Assembly: GCA_946480585.1 (NCBI GenBank)
Contig: CAMLKQ010000031.1
Location: forward strand, 1 to 13,213
DNA length: 13,213 nucleotides
Reading direction: 5' to 3'
Source of the DNA: an uncultured Kangiella sp.
Lineage (GTDB): Bacteria > Pseudomonadota > Gammaproteobacteria > Enterobacterales > DSM-103792
Shown: positions 1 through 6,767 of the stretch, piece by piece
How positions within the stretch are numbered: the first letter of the stretch is position 1
How the letters are laid out: every line of letters starts with the position of its first letter
The notes under the pieces: generated by a model
The model's input: the letters and a program-made list of their open reading frames with translations, nothing else
Told to the model about the DNA's origin: nothing
The model's database searches: none
Translations under genes and position numbers: made by a program

Positions 1-419
1 AGCTTGTCCGGCGCCTTCTCGGATTCGCCCAGAATCGAGAAGTCGAGCGCAACTTCCTCAAGCGGGTACGGGATATATTGGTCGGCGTCGAGCTGGATCT
101 GGCTTTCGATGTCGTCTTCCGACAGATCCTTGTCCAGCTGGATAATCTTGGTGATTACCGCCGACCCGGCGACGGCAACTGCGACGTGCTTGCAGCTGGT
201 GCCGGCCCGGGCAACGACCCGGCGAATCGCCTCACCGACTGCGGCGGTATCCTTGATGTCCCGCTCGACCACGGCGTCGGGCGGCAACGGCTCGACGGCG
301 TAGCTCTCGACCCGGTAGCGGTTACCGACCCGCCCGAGTTCAAGCAGCTTGCAGGACGTGGAGCTGATATCCAGTCCTATCAAGGGGATTTTCTTCTTCC
401 CGAAGAGCTGCGCCAACAT
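1..419 (-). CDS. pilM: Type IV pilus inner-membrane platform protein PilM (5' part; runs off left edge)
   Basis: The first 139 codons are visible. PilM is an actin-like (FtsA fold) cytoplasmic protein that binds the N-terminus of PilN and links the PilNOP alignment complex to the pilus motor. The start reads MLAQLFGKKKIPLIGLDISS; the G-x-D-I-S-S segment is the first phosphate-binding strand of the actin-like fold, and the KLLELGR and QIQLDADQYIPYPLEEV segments are typical of PilM. The ATG at 419 is preceded by an AAGGA ribosome site about 6 bases upstream, so the start is well supported. It is divergent from mrcA, the same pairing as ponA/pilM in Pseudomonas, where pilNOPQ follow pilM; those would lie outside the left edge. 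The protein is cut by the window, not broken. Identity is from recalled family sequence, not a search. Confidence 0.93.
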   Translation of the reverse strand, partial: MLAQLFGKKKIPLIGLDISSTSCKLLELGRVGNRYRVESYAVEPLPPDAVVERDIKDTAAVGEAIRRVVARAGTSCKHVAVAVAGSAVITKIIQLDKDLSEDDIESQIQLDADQYIPYPLEEVALDFSILGESEKAPDK

Positions 420-595
420 AGTTTTTCCTTTTCAGGGTGCGCGTTTACGAAAACTATATATGTTTTAACATGAAATAATAGACCTAACTATGCGCTAAAT
501 CACCTTTTTTTGGTTTTTCCACCAGTCCGATTCCGGGGAACCGATATACTGTGTCGCCCGTCCGAGTCAGGCACTAGATAGCCGGTTTTTTGTCC
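420..595. promoter_or_regulatory. AT-rich divergent intergenic region of pilM and mrcA
   Basis: This 176-base spacer separates two divergent genes and is clearly richer in A and T than the flanking coding DNA, mainly between 441 and 520. On the plus strand TATACT at 545-550 is a good -10 match for mrcA, giving a leader of about 40 bases, but I see no convincing -35 at 16-18 bases. On the minus strand TATAGT (458 to 453) could be the pilM -10, again with a poor -35. A small dyad ATGTT-TT-AACAT lies at 460-471 just upstream of that -10 and could be an operator. Promoter calls here are by eye only. Confidence 0.4.
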
Positions 596-3007
596 ATGTC
601 GCGACCTTTCACGCTTTCCATGCCCCGTTGGCTGCGCCGCAGCCTGGCCATCCTCGCCCTGTTGGCAGCCCTGCCAGTACTTGGCGTGCTGGCGATTTAC
701 CTGCAGGTGGCGCCGCAGCTGCCGGACGCCGCCGAGCTGCGCGACATCCGGCTCAGCACGCCGATGCAGGTCTACAGCCGCGACGGCAAGCTGCTCGCGG
801 TATTTGGCGAGCAGCGCCGCATTCCGGTTCGCTACGAGCAGATACCGCCGATGGTGGTGAATGCCTTTATTGCAGTCGAGGATCAGCGTTTTTTCAAACA
901 CCGGGGGGTCGATCTGTGGGGATTGCTGCGGATCGCGGTCAAGAACCTCACCAACGATCGGGCTGAAGGTGCATCCACCATCACCATGCAGGTGGCCCGC
1001 AATTATTTCCTGACTCGCGATCGGACGTTGTCGCGCAAGTTCACAGAAATCTTCTTGGCCATGCGAATCGAAGCCGAATTCGACAAGCAGGCCATCATGG
1101 AGATGTACCTGAACAAGATTCACTTCAGCCACAAGGCCTACGGCATTGCGGCAGCGGCCCAGGTGTACTACGGCAAGACCCTGGACCAGCTCGAACTGCA
1201 TGAAATCGCCGTACTCGCCGGCATTCCGAAAGGCGAGTCGATGTACAACCCGATCAGCAACCCGAAGAACGCCAGCGAACGGCGCGCACACGTGTTGAAC
1301 CGGATGCAGGCCGAAGGCTACATCAGCGAAGAACAGCGCCAGCAAGCCTTGGCCGTGCCGGTGGTGTCGAACTACCACGGACCGCGGGTCGAGATGGAAG
1401 CGCCGTATCTGGCCGAGATGGTCCGGCTCGCAGTGGTCGAGCGGTTCGGCCAGCAAAAAGCCTACGAAGACGGCTTGAAAGTCTGGACCACGGTGCCGAG
1501 CACCATGCAGCAGGCCGCCAATCAGGCACTGCTGACCGGTCTGCACGCCTACGACCGCCGCCATGGCTACCGTGGCGCCGAGGCACGCTGGTCGGCCGAG
1601 CAGCTGCAGGACCGCGACAGCATCCTGAATCAGCTGGCCAAGGTGCCGGTGCTGGCCAACCAGCCGGCCGCCGCGGTCATCGCGACCAGCGACGACACCG
1701 CCACCGTGCTGGTCGCTGACGACAGCGAAATCACCCTGCAGCTGGCTGACATGGCTTGGGCGCGTCCCTACGTCAACGAAAACCAGATGGGGCCGGCGCC
1801 GAAGAAAGTCACCGACATCATCCAGGTCGGCGATCGCATCCGGCTCGAACAACTGCCTGCCGAGGGCGAGCAACCGGCACGCTGGGCGCTAGGTCAGGTG
1901 CCAAACGTCGGGGGAGCCTTGGTGGCGCTGCAGCCTGACAACGGCGCCGTGCTGGCGCTGGTCGGCGGGCTCGATTTCGAGATCAGCCAGTTCAACCGGG
2001 TGACGCAGGCTCGCCGGCAACCGGGCTCCAACCTGAAACCGTTTGTCTACTCCGCGGCATTGGAAAAAGGTTTTACGCCGGCCACGGTGATCAACGACTC
2101 GCCTATCGTCGATGAAGAAAACGGCGATGACGAAGCCTGGCGACCGGAAAATGATGCAGGCCGTTATTACGGCCCGATCCGCATGCGCGTCGCACTGACC
2201 CGGTCCACCAATTCCGTGTCGATTCGGCTGTTTCAGGCACTCGGCCCTGAATTTGTCATCGAGCACCTGAAGAAATTCGGTTTCCCCGAAGACCAACTGC
2301 CGCCCTATCCGGCACTGGCACTCGGTGGCGCCTCCGAGATCACGCCACTGCAATTGGTGCGCGGTTATGCAGTGCTGGCCAATGGCGGCAAACGAGTCGA
2401 GCCGTGGTTCATCAGCCATGTTGAGGACAATGCCGGCCAGCGGTTGTTTGAAACCGAAGTGAGTGAAGGCGAGCGCGTACTTGACGCGCGCAACGCCTAC
2501 CTCATCACCGACATCATGAAAGACGTGATCCACCGCGGCACCGCGGTCACAACTTTGATGAACACCGAATCACCACTGCTGAAGCGCACCGATCTCGCCG
2601 GCAAAACCGGTACTACCAACGACTCGAAAGAAGCGTGGTTCTCCGGCTACAGCCCGGACATCGTTGCCACGGCCTGGGTCGGCTTTGACGATCACCGCAA
2701 GAAGCTCGGCCGGATCGAATACGGCGGCAAAGCCGCGCTGCCGATTTGGCAGCAGTTCATGGAAACCGTGCTCGCCAATGCACCCATCGCAGCCGACATT
2801 CCGCCGCCGGGCGTAGTCACGGCGCGCATTGATGCCGAAACCGGCTTGCTCGCCGCCAGCGGCAGCAAAAACGCCATCATGGAAATGTTCATGGCCGAGC
2901 ACGCTCCAACCGAAACGGCGCCGCTACGCACTGATACCCCGGATGTGTTCAACCCGGCCGACAACACCAATAATCCCACCGCCGAGAGCGACGAACCGCT
3001 GTTCTGA
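596..3007 (+). CDS. mrcA: Penicillin-binding protein 1A, bifunctional transglycosylase/transpeptidase
   Basis: An 803-residue class A PBP that polymerises glycan strands from lipid II and cross-links them at the inner membrane. A basic N-terminus is followed by one membrane anchor (about residues 14-36). The GT51 glycosyltransferase domain shows EDQRFF with catalytic Glu95 and the EGASTITMQ motif (124-132). An OB-like insert lies around 290-440. The transpeptidase domain has S478-x-x-K481 (PGSNLKP), S537-T-N and K670-T-G-T, all intact, so both activities should be functional. The length is normal for PBP1A. Starts: ATG 596 is chosen; a TTG at 590 and an ATG at 620 are in frame, and none has a clear Shine-Dalgarno site, so the start is uncertain by up to 10 residues. 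The gene is alone on its strand, divergent from pilM and convergent with the malic enzyme gene. Confidence 0.97.
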   Translation: MSRPFTLSMPRWLRRSLAILALLAALPVLGVLAIYLQVAPQLPDAAELRDIRLSTPMQVYSRDGKLLAVFGEQRRIPVRYEQIPPMVVNAFIAVEDQRFFKHRGVDLWGLLRIAVKNLTNDRAEGASTITMQVARNYFLTRDRTLSRKFTEIFLAMRIEAEFDKQAIMEMYLNKIHFSHKAYGIAAAAQVYYGKTLDQLELHEIAVLAGIPKGESMYNPISNPKNASERRAHVLNRMQAEGYISEEQRQQALAVPVVSNYHGPRVEMEAPYLAEMVRLAVVERFGQQKAYEDGLKVWTTVPSTMQQAANQALLTGLHAYDRRHGYRGAEARWSAEQLQDRDSILNQLAKVPVLANQPAAAVIATSDDTATVLVADDSEITLQLADMAWARPYVNENQMGPAPKKVTDIIQVGDRIRLEQLPAEGEQPARWALGQVPNVGGALVALQPDNGAVLALVGGLDFEISQFNRVTQARRQPGSNLKPFVYSAALEKGFTPATVINDSPIVDEENGDDEAWRPENDAGRYYGPIRMRVALTRSTNSVSIRLFQALGPEFVIEHLKKFGFPEDQLPPYPALALGGASEITPLQLVRGYAVLANGGKRVEPWFISHVEDNAGQRLFETEVSEGERVLDARNAYLITDIMKDVIHRGTAVTTLMNTESPLLKRTDLAGKTGTTNDSKEAWFSGYSPDIVATAWVGFDDHRKKLGRIEYGGKAALPIWQQFMETVLANAPIAADIPPPGVVTARIDAETGLLAASGSKNAIMEMFMAEHAPTETAPLRTDTPDVFNPADNTNNPTAESDEPLF

Positions 3008-3024
3008 TCGCCAATAAGGTGGCA

Positions 3025-3060
3025 CAACAAAAAGGGCTGCGAATGCAGCCCTTTTTGTTG
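3025..3060. terminator. Bidirectional rho-independent terminator between mrcA and the malic enzyme gene
   Basis: Perfect 16-bp inverted repeat: arms at 3025-3040 and 3045-3060 with a four-base loop GAAT. The stem core is GGGCTGC/GCAGCCC, flanked by A5 on the left and T5 on the right, so either strand ends in a U-tract. It begins 17 bases after the mrcA stop and lies 47 bases beyond the malic enzyme stop, so it can serve both convergent genes. Confidence 0.93.
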
Positions 3061-3106
3061 ATTCAGATACAGCTATTGTGTGGCTAACCGCGTTAGCCGA
3101 GCCCAG

Positions 3107-4360
3107 TCACGGCATCGGCGGATAGTGCTCCGGGTACGGCAACTGGGCGACGCCAGTGCGCACCGCGGCAGCGGCAACTGCCGGCGCAACCCGATCCCGC
3201 AGGCGCGGATCGAGCGGCTTCGGAATAATGTATTCCGGACCGAATGTCAGCGCCTTCAGATCCGGATAGGCCGCCATCACTTCCGGGACGACTGGTTCTT
3301 TCGCGATCGAGGCAATCGCATCAACCGCGGCGATCAACATTTCCTGATTGATGCGGCGAGCACGGACATCAAGCGCACCGCGGAAAATGTACGGGAAGCC
3401 GAGCACGTTGTTGACCTGGTTCGGATAATCCGAGCGGCCGGTTGCCATCATCACATCCGGGCGTGCCGCCTTGGCGACATCCGGCCGAATTTCCGGATCC
3501 GGGTTCGACAGCGCGAACACCAGCGGATTCGGCGCCATTTTCTTCAGCTGCTCACCCGTCACCAGATCCGGACCCGAAACCCCGATGAACACGTCAGCAC
3601 CGGTCAATGCATCTTCCAGCGTGCGCTTGTCGGTGTTGTTGGCGAACATGAATTTGTAGGCGTTCAGATCCTTGCGGCCGGTGTGCACCACACCTTGCCG
3701 ATCGACCATGAAAATGTTCTCGCGGCGCGCGCCCATGCTGACCAGCAAACGCATCGACGCGATACCGGCAGCACCGGCACCGAGGCAGACGATTTTCACG
3801 TCTTCGATTTTCTTGTTGCCGATTTCCAGCGCGTTGCGCAGGCCAGCCGCAATCACGACAGCAGTGCCGTGTTGGTCATCGTGGAACACCGGAATGTCGA
3901 GCCGTTCGATCAGCGCTTCCTCGATTTCAAAGCACTGCGGCGCCTTGATGTCTTCGAGGTTGATGCCGCCAAAGGTCGGCGAAATGCGGACCACGGTTTC
4001 GATGAACGTCTGCGCGCTTTCGGCATTGACTTCGATATCAAACACATCGATATCAGCGAACTTCTTGAACAGCACCGCCTTGCCTTCCATCACCGGTTTG
4101 CCGGCGAGTGCGCCGACATCGCCGAGACCGAGCACTGCGGTGCCGTCGGTGATCACGGCAACGAGATTGCCCTTGGCGGTGTAGCGATACGCGGCGGCCG
4201 GATCTTTGGCGATCTCGCGCACCGGTTCGGCGACGCCCGGCGTGTACGCGAGCGACAGGTCGTTAACATTTTCGGTCGGTTTGGTGATCGCAATCGCGAG
4301 TTTGCCCGGCTTCGGCTCCTCGTGATAACGCAGGGCCGCGCGCCGTTTTTCCTCTTGCAT
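3107..4360 (-). CDS. Malic enzyme, short (single-domain) bacterial type
   Basis: A 417-residue oxidative malate decarboxylase converting malate to pyruvate and CO2 with reduction of NAD(P). The malic domain shows [11 protein letters not shown] (Tyr39), [13 protein letters not shown] (Lys94), the GGINLEDIK metal-binding motif (Glu136, Asp137) and FHDDQHGTA (Asp161/162). The Rossmann part has [10 protein letters not shown] (192-201), [10 protein letters not shown] and [10 protein letters not shown]. It corresponds to the N-terminal half of MaeB and lacks the phosphotransacetylase-like C-terminal domain; free-standing short enzymes of about 420 residues are normal in Pseudomonas, so this is not a truncation. 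Cofactor preference (NADP or NAD) cannot be decided by eye. The ATG at 4360 has only a weak, distant AAGGG upstream. A TACACT -10-like hexamer lies at 4418 to 4413 with no good -35. It neighbours mrcA as in Pseudomonas. Confidence 0.93.
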   Translation of the reverse strand: MQEEKRRAALRYHEEPKPGKLAIAITKPTENVNDLSLAYTPGVAEPVREIAKDPAAAYRYTAKGNLVAVITDGTAVLGLGDVGALAGKPVMEGKAVLFKKFADIDVFDIEVNAESAQTFIETVVRISPTFGGINLEDIKAPQCFEIEEALIERLDIPVFHDDQHGTAVVIAAGLRNALEIGNKKIEDVKIVCLGAGAAGIASMRLLVSMGARRENIFMVDRQGVVHTGRKDLNAYKFMFANNTDKRTLEDALTGADVFIGVSGPDLVTGEQLKKMAPNPLVFALSNPDPEIRPDVAKAARPDVMMATGRSDYPNQVNNVLGFPYIFRGALDVRARRINQEMLIAAVDAIASIAKEPVVPEVMAAYPDLKALTFGPEYIIPKPLDPRLRDRVAPAVAAAAVRTGVAQLPYPEHYPPMP

Positions 4361-4472
4361 GATTATGTAAACCCTTGAAAGAAAAGGAGGATAGGAATTT
4401 TTTTGTGGCGGTAGTGTAGCGGTTTTACGGCGCCGACACAGTAATGGACCAACCAGTTATAAAACGAGCAGG

Positions 4473-5264
4473 TCAGCGCGCCGAAATAACTTCTAGTGCT
4501 TGTGGATGACGCAAATCGAGAAAAGCCTTATCGCCACGCCAATTGACATGGCCGCGCACGGTCATGGTCTGACCGATGCCGGGCAACGGCACATCCCCCT
4601 GAAACAAGGCCGCGTTGCGGGCAGCGATGCGCACATGCAAGCGCTGATCGAGCAGCACGGTGATGGCATCGCCGCGTTTGCGATAACCGGTGACAGTACC
4701 GGTCACCACGCCGTACAGACTCGGCCCCGGTTGCAGCTGCTTGACCGGCCGCAGCTGAAACTCCGGCAAGGCCCAGATACCGAGTCGCTGCACGCGCGCC
4801 TGTTGCTCGAACCGGGCATAGCAGCGCCAGAGTGTATCGTTGGGCGGGAAAATGTAGACGTGGGCGAGACCGCGCTCGAGCAGCGGCTGGGCGACATCAC
4901 GACCGTCGTCGCGCAGCAGTTGGGCCAGCGTGCGACCGTGTACGTCGTATTTTTCCCGGTCGGTGAGCAGCTGCACGCGGGCGCCTTTCGGCAGCAGGTA
5001 TTGCAGCGTTTTGCGCGCTTCCAGCGCCAGCACAGTCGAGCGTTCCGGATGCTCGTGGTCGACTTCAAGCGTGCCGAACGCGAGCAAACGTACCCGCCGG
5101 TTGTCGGCCAGGCGGACGGTGTCGCCATCCAGCACCGCGGCGATTTCGGCCGGTTCCGGTGTGCCCGGCAGCCGGCAATCGTCGGCGCGCAGAGACGTCG
5201 GCAGGATTGTGCAGGCAAACAAAAAGGCGCTGAAAAGCGCCTTTTTGTCCAGATTCGATCGCAT
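4473..5264 (-). CDS. Secreted staphylococcal-nuclease-like (thermonuclease family) protein
   Basis: A 263-residue protein with a Sec-type signal peptide (K7-K8, hydrophobic 9-20, likely cleavage after SLRA about residue 27), then an SNase/OB-fold domain at about 38-150 and a C-terminal beta-rich tail of about 100 residues that may be a second OB-like domain. SNase landmarks are VLDGDTV (46-48, first acid pair), R59 (equivalent of Arg35), E67 (Glu43) and HGRTLA with R111 (Arg87), so the catalytic trio seems present. The usual Asp/Asn of the R-L-L-x-x-[DN]-x-P-E loop is Gly64, and the Pro is Leu66, so metal binding may be altered. ATG 5264 overlaps the rpmE stop as TGATG; a GTG at 5267 is also in frame. 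Translation is probably coupled to rpmE. Its first codons encode the rpmE terminator hairpin. A nuclease next to rpmE is, from memory, also found in Pseudomonas. Confidence 0.82.
   Translation of the reverse strand: MRSNLDKKALFSAFLFACTILPTSLRADDCRLPGTPEPAEIAAVLDGDTVRLADNRRVRLLAFGTLEVDHEHPERSTVLALEARKTLQYLLPKGARVQLLTDREKYDVHGRTLAQLLRDDGRDVAQPLLERGLAHVYIFPPNDTLWRCYARFEQQARVQRLGIWALPEFQLRPVKQLQPGPSLYGVVTGTVTGYRKRGDAITVLLDQRLHVRIAARNAALFQGDVPLPGIGQTMTVRGHVNWRGDKAFLDLRHPQALEVISAR
5219..5248 (-). terminator. Terminator-like hairpin after rpmE, embedded in the start of the nuclease gene
   Basis: A perfect 13-bp stem, arms 5219-5231 and 5236-5248, with a four-base loop. On the minus strand it reads A5-GGCGCT, loop TTTC, AGCGCC-T5, which has the form of an intrinsic terminator. 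It begins 16 bases after the rpmE stop codon but lies entirely inside codons 6-16 of the overlapping nuclease gene. It most likely ends much of the rpmE transcript and acts as an attenuator for the nuclease; ribosomes crossing the TGATG junction could melt it. The coding role of the same bases (Lys-Lys then hydrophobic signal-peptide residues) is compatible with the T- and A-rich arms. Confidence 0.82.
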
Positions 5265-5479
5265 CACTTGGCAGTGCGAACGGCACCGAAACGCTTGCGG
5301 AAACGGTCAACACGGCCGCCGCTGTCAACAATCTTGTGCTTGCCGGTGTAGAACGGGTGGCAGGCCGAGCAGACGTCGAGGTTCAGGTCGCGACCAGCGG
5401 TCGAACGGACCTTGATGACGTTACCGCACGAGCAGTTGGCGGTAATTTCGGTGTACTTCGGGTGAATGCCTTCTTGCAT
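5264..5479 (-). CDS. rpmE: 50S ribosomal protein L31, zinc-binding type
   Basis: A 71-residue ribosomal protein L31 of the C+ (zinc) form, part of the large subunit near the central protuberance and intersubunit bridge B1b. It begins [20 protein letters not shown] and carries Cys16, Cys18, Cys37 and Cys40 as the zinc site, followed by the conserved HPFYTGK and RVDRFRKRF segments; it is close to the E. coli protein throughout. The ATG at 5479 has a GGAGAG ribosome site about 5 bases upstream; a longer reading frame extending to 5776 overlaps ctlX and is not used. It has its own promoter (5588-5616), a leader of about 100 bases and a terminator-like hairpin just after the stop. The stop TGA overlaps the nuclease start codon. 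Confidence 0.98.
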   Translation of the reverse strand: MQEGIHPKYTEITANCSCGNVIKVRSTAGRDLNLDVCSACHPFYTGKHKIVDSGGRVDRFRKRFGAVRTAK

Positions 5480-5513
5480 GGCGTCTCTCCGCGTGCCGCC
5501 GCCCAGCCTGCCC

Positions 5514-5531
5514 GGATCTGACCTCAGATCC
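5514..5531 (-). promoter_or_regulatory. Inverted repeat in the rpmE leader
   Basis: GGATCTGA-CC-TCAGATCC (plus-strand reading) is a perfect dyad with 8-bp arms two bases apart, inside the predicted rpmE 5' leader about 35 bases upstream of the start codon. As RNA it would form a short hairpin just upstream of the ribosome site. L31 is reported to repress its own mRNA in E. coli through a leader structure; whether this dyad plays that role is inference. Confidence 0.5.
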
Positions 5532-5587
5532 GCGCGCCCTTGGAACCATTCGGGCCGGGTACCGCACGCCTTTAAAAAGGGACGCGG

Positions 5588-5616
5588 ATCATACCCGCCG
5601 GCTACCGGCCTCGCAA
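5588..5616 (-). promoter_or_regulatory. Sigma70-type promoter of rpmE
   Basis: On the minus strand TTGCGA (5616 to 5611) and TATGAT (5593 to 5588) are separated by exactly 17 bases, a good -35/-10 pair. The predicted transcription start is near 5581, which gives rpmE a leader of about 100 bases. The promoter sits between the end of ctlX (5652) and rpmE, so rpmE need not depend on ctlX transcription. Called by eye. Confidence 0.7.
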
Positions 5617-5651
5617 CGATCAAAAACTGACCAGCCCCGATCCGGTGCCGA

Positions 5652-6605
5652 TCACCGAGCCGCCCCGGCGCCAGCGCTGCCAGCACGGGGCAGAAACACC
5701 TCGGCCAGCATGCAACGGGCGCTGCCGCCACCGACCCGCTCAATGGTCGGGATGGCGACCGGCAACAACCGGCCATGCCGGCTCAGCCGCTCGCGCTGCG
5801 TAGCCGTCAGCGCATCGTGGGCAGTTTGGGACAGCACGATGAGCGGGCTGCCCGTAGCGGTGCTGAGCTGCAGCAGATTGGCGCAGAAACCCTGCTCGGT
5901 CTGGGCCAGCGTCAGTTCGATGAGTTCGCGGCCACCGGCGGTCAGCGCCTGCCAGAGCGATTCCCGCTCGCCGCTCTCCGGCACCGCCTCCAGGCAGGCC
6001 ACAGCAAACCGCTCGCCAACACTCAGCATGACATTGGTGTGATAGAACGGCCGGCCGCCGCTGGCGCGGGTATCGAACAGCACCGGCACGTAACCCAGCA
6101 CAGCCGCATGATCGTGCACGAGCGCGCTGTCGCAGCGCTCCGAACGGGCCGCGAACAGCTGCCGGCCAGGGTGATCGAATACCAGCGCGCCGGTGCCTTC
6201 GAGCGCCTGCCCCGGCGCCGCGGCAACGGAGCGCGGCATGGCCACGACGTGACCGGCTTGGGTCAGCAGCGCGGTCAGCGCTGCCGGCCGGACTTCGGCC
6301 TGCCGATTCGGCGTGCGCATCGGATACAGCCAGAGACTGCCGTCCGGCCAGGTCGAGAACCAGTTGTTCGGGAACACCGCGTCGGGCAGCAGCGGCGTGT
6401 CCGGCGTTTTTTCCAAGGTGAGCACACGGACACCGGCCGCGCGCAGTGCCTGCACCATGGCGTGGAACTCCGCCAGCGCCGCGGCGCGAACCCGCTGCGG
6501 TTCGCCGCCGGCGTGCTGGAAATCGTTGTCGCGGGCGGTTTGCTCGTTGAAGGCGAAATCGTCTGGCGGGACCATGACGACGGTGTCGGTCAGATGCGGG
6601 CGCAC
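5652..6605 (-). CDS. ctlX: CtlX-type citrulline/arginine-deiminase-superfamily hydrolase
   Basis: A 317-residue member of the guanidino-modifying (arginine deiminase/amidinotransferase) superfamily. The family carries a Cys-His-Asp/Glu active site acting on guanidinium or ureido groups; CtlX members are named for citrulline utilisation. Visible landmarks, from the GTG start, are [12 protein letters not shown] (79-89), [10 protein letters not shown] (93-102), EGTG (Glu136), [12 protein letters not shown] with His189, and [13 protein letters not shown] with nucleophile Cys298 near the C-terminus. Start: TTG 6611 is in frame, but AGGA is only 1 base from it and 6-7 bases from GTG 6605, so GTG is chosen; an in-frame stop lies just upstream. 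It is divergent from the TonB receptor gene. It lies where priA would be expected from the Pseudomonas gene order. The exact substrate cannot be read from the sequence; dimethylarginine or arginine are alternatives. Confidence 0.82.
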   Translation of the reverse strand: MRPHLTDTVVMVPPDDFAFNEQTARDNDFQHAGGEPQRVRAAALAEFHAMVQALRAAGVRVLTLEKTPDTPLLPDAVFPNNWFSTWPDGSLWLYPMRTPNRQAEVRPAALTALLTQAGHVVAMPRSVAAAPGQALEGTGALVFDHPGRQLFAARSERCDSALVHDHAAVLGYVPVLFDTRASGGRPFYHTNVMLSVGERFAVACLEAVPESGERESLWQALTAGGRELIELTLAQTEQGFCANLLQLSTATGSPLIVLSQTAHDALTATQRERLSRHGRLLPVAIPTIERVGGGSARCMLAEVFLPRAGSAGAGAAR

Positions 6606-6767
6606 GATCAATCCTGGGTAAATGCGATGAAGCCATGCGAATGGGGCGCCATGCTAGCCGGATGGCCGCCGGATTGCAGTGCAAGCTTGATCAGCATGGT
6701 ACGATCGTTTCACGTACTAATGTTCTAGACTGAAAGCCTGATCCGGCTCGGGATTGTTGCTCCTGCT

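Noticed and set aside
500..1873. 457-codon open frame on the minus strand opposite mrcA
   Set aside because: It lies antisense to an intact PBP1A with all catalytic motifs; long antisense frames are expected in GC-rich DNA, and the translation has no recognisable domain.
3080..4378. 432-codon plus-strand frame opposite the malic enzyme gene
   Set aside because: It is rich in His and Arg, lacks any family resemblance and mirrors the malic enzyme codons; it also starts just after the terminator with no ribosome site.
5205..5222. Lipoprotein box (L-F-A-C) in the nuclease signal peptide
   Set aside because: Phe at -2 is unusual for a lipobox and a standard cleavage site (SLRA-DD) follows at residue 27.
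4500..5351. 283-codon plus-strand frame opposite the nuclease gene and rpmE
   Set aside because: It overlaps two recognisable genes, including a near-canonical L31, and shows no known motifs.
5480..5776. N-terminal extension of rpmE to 5776
   Set aside because: The ATG at 5479 has a proper ribosome site and gives the normal L31 length; the extension overlaps ctlX and the rpmE promoter.
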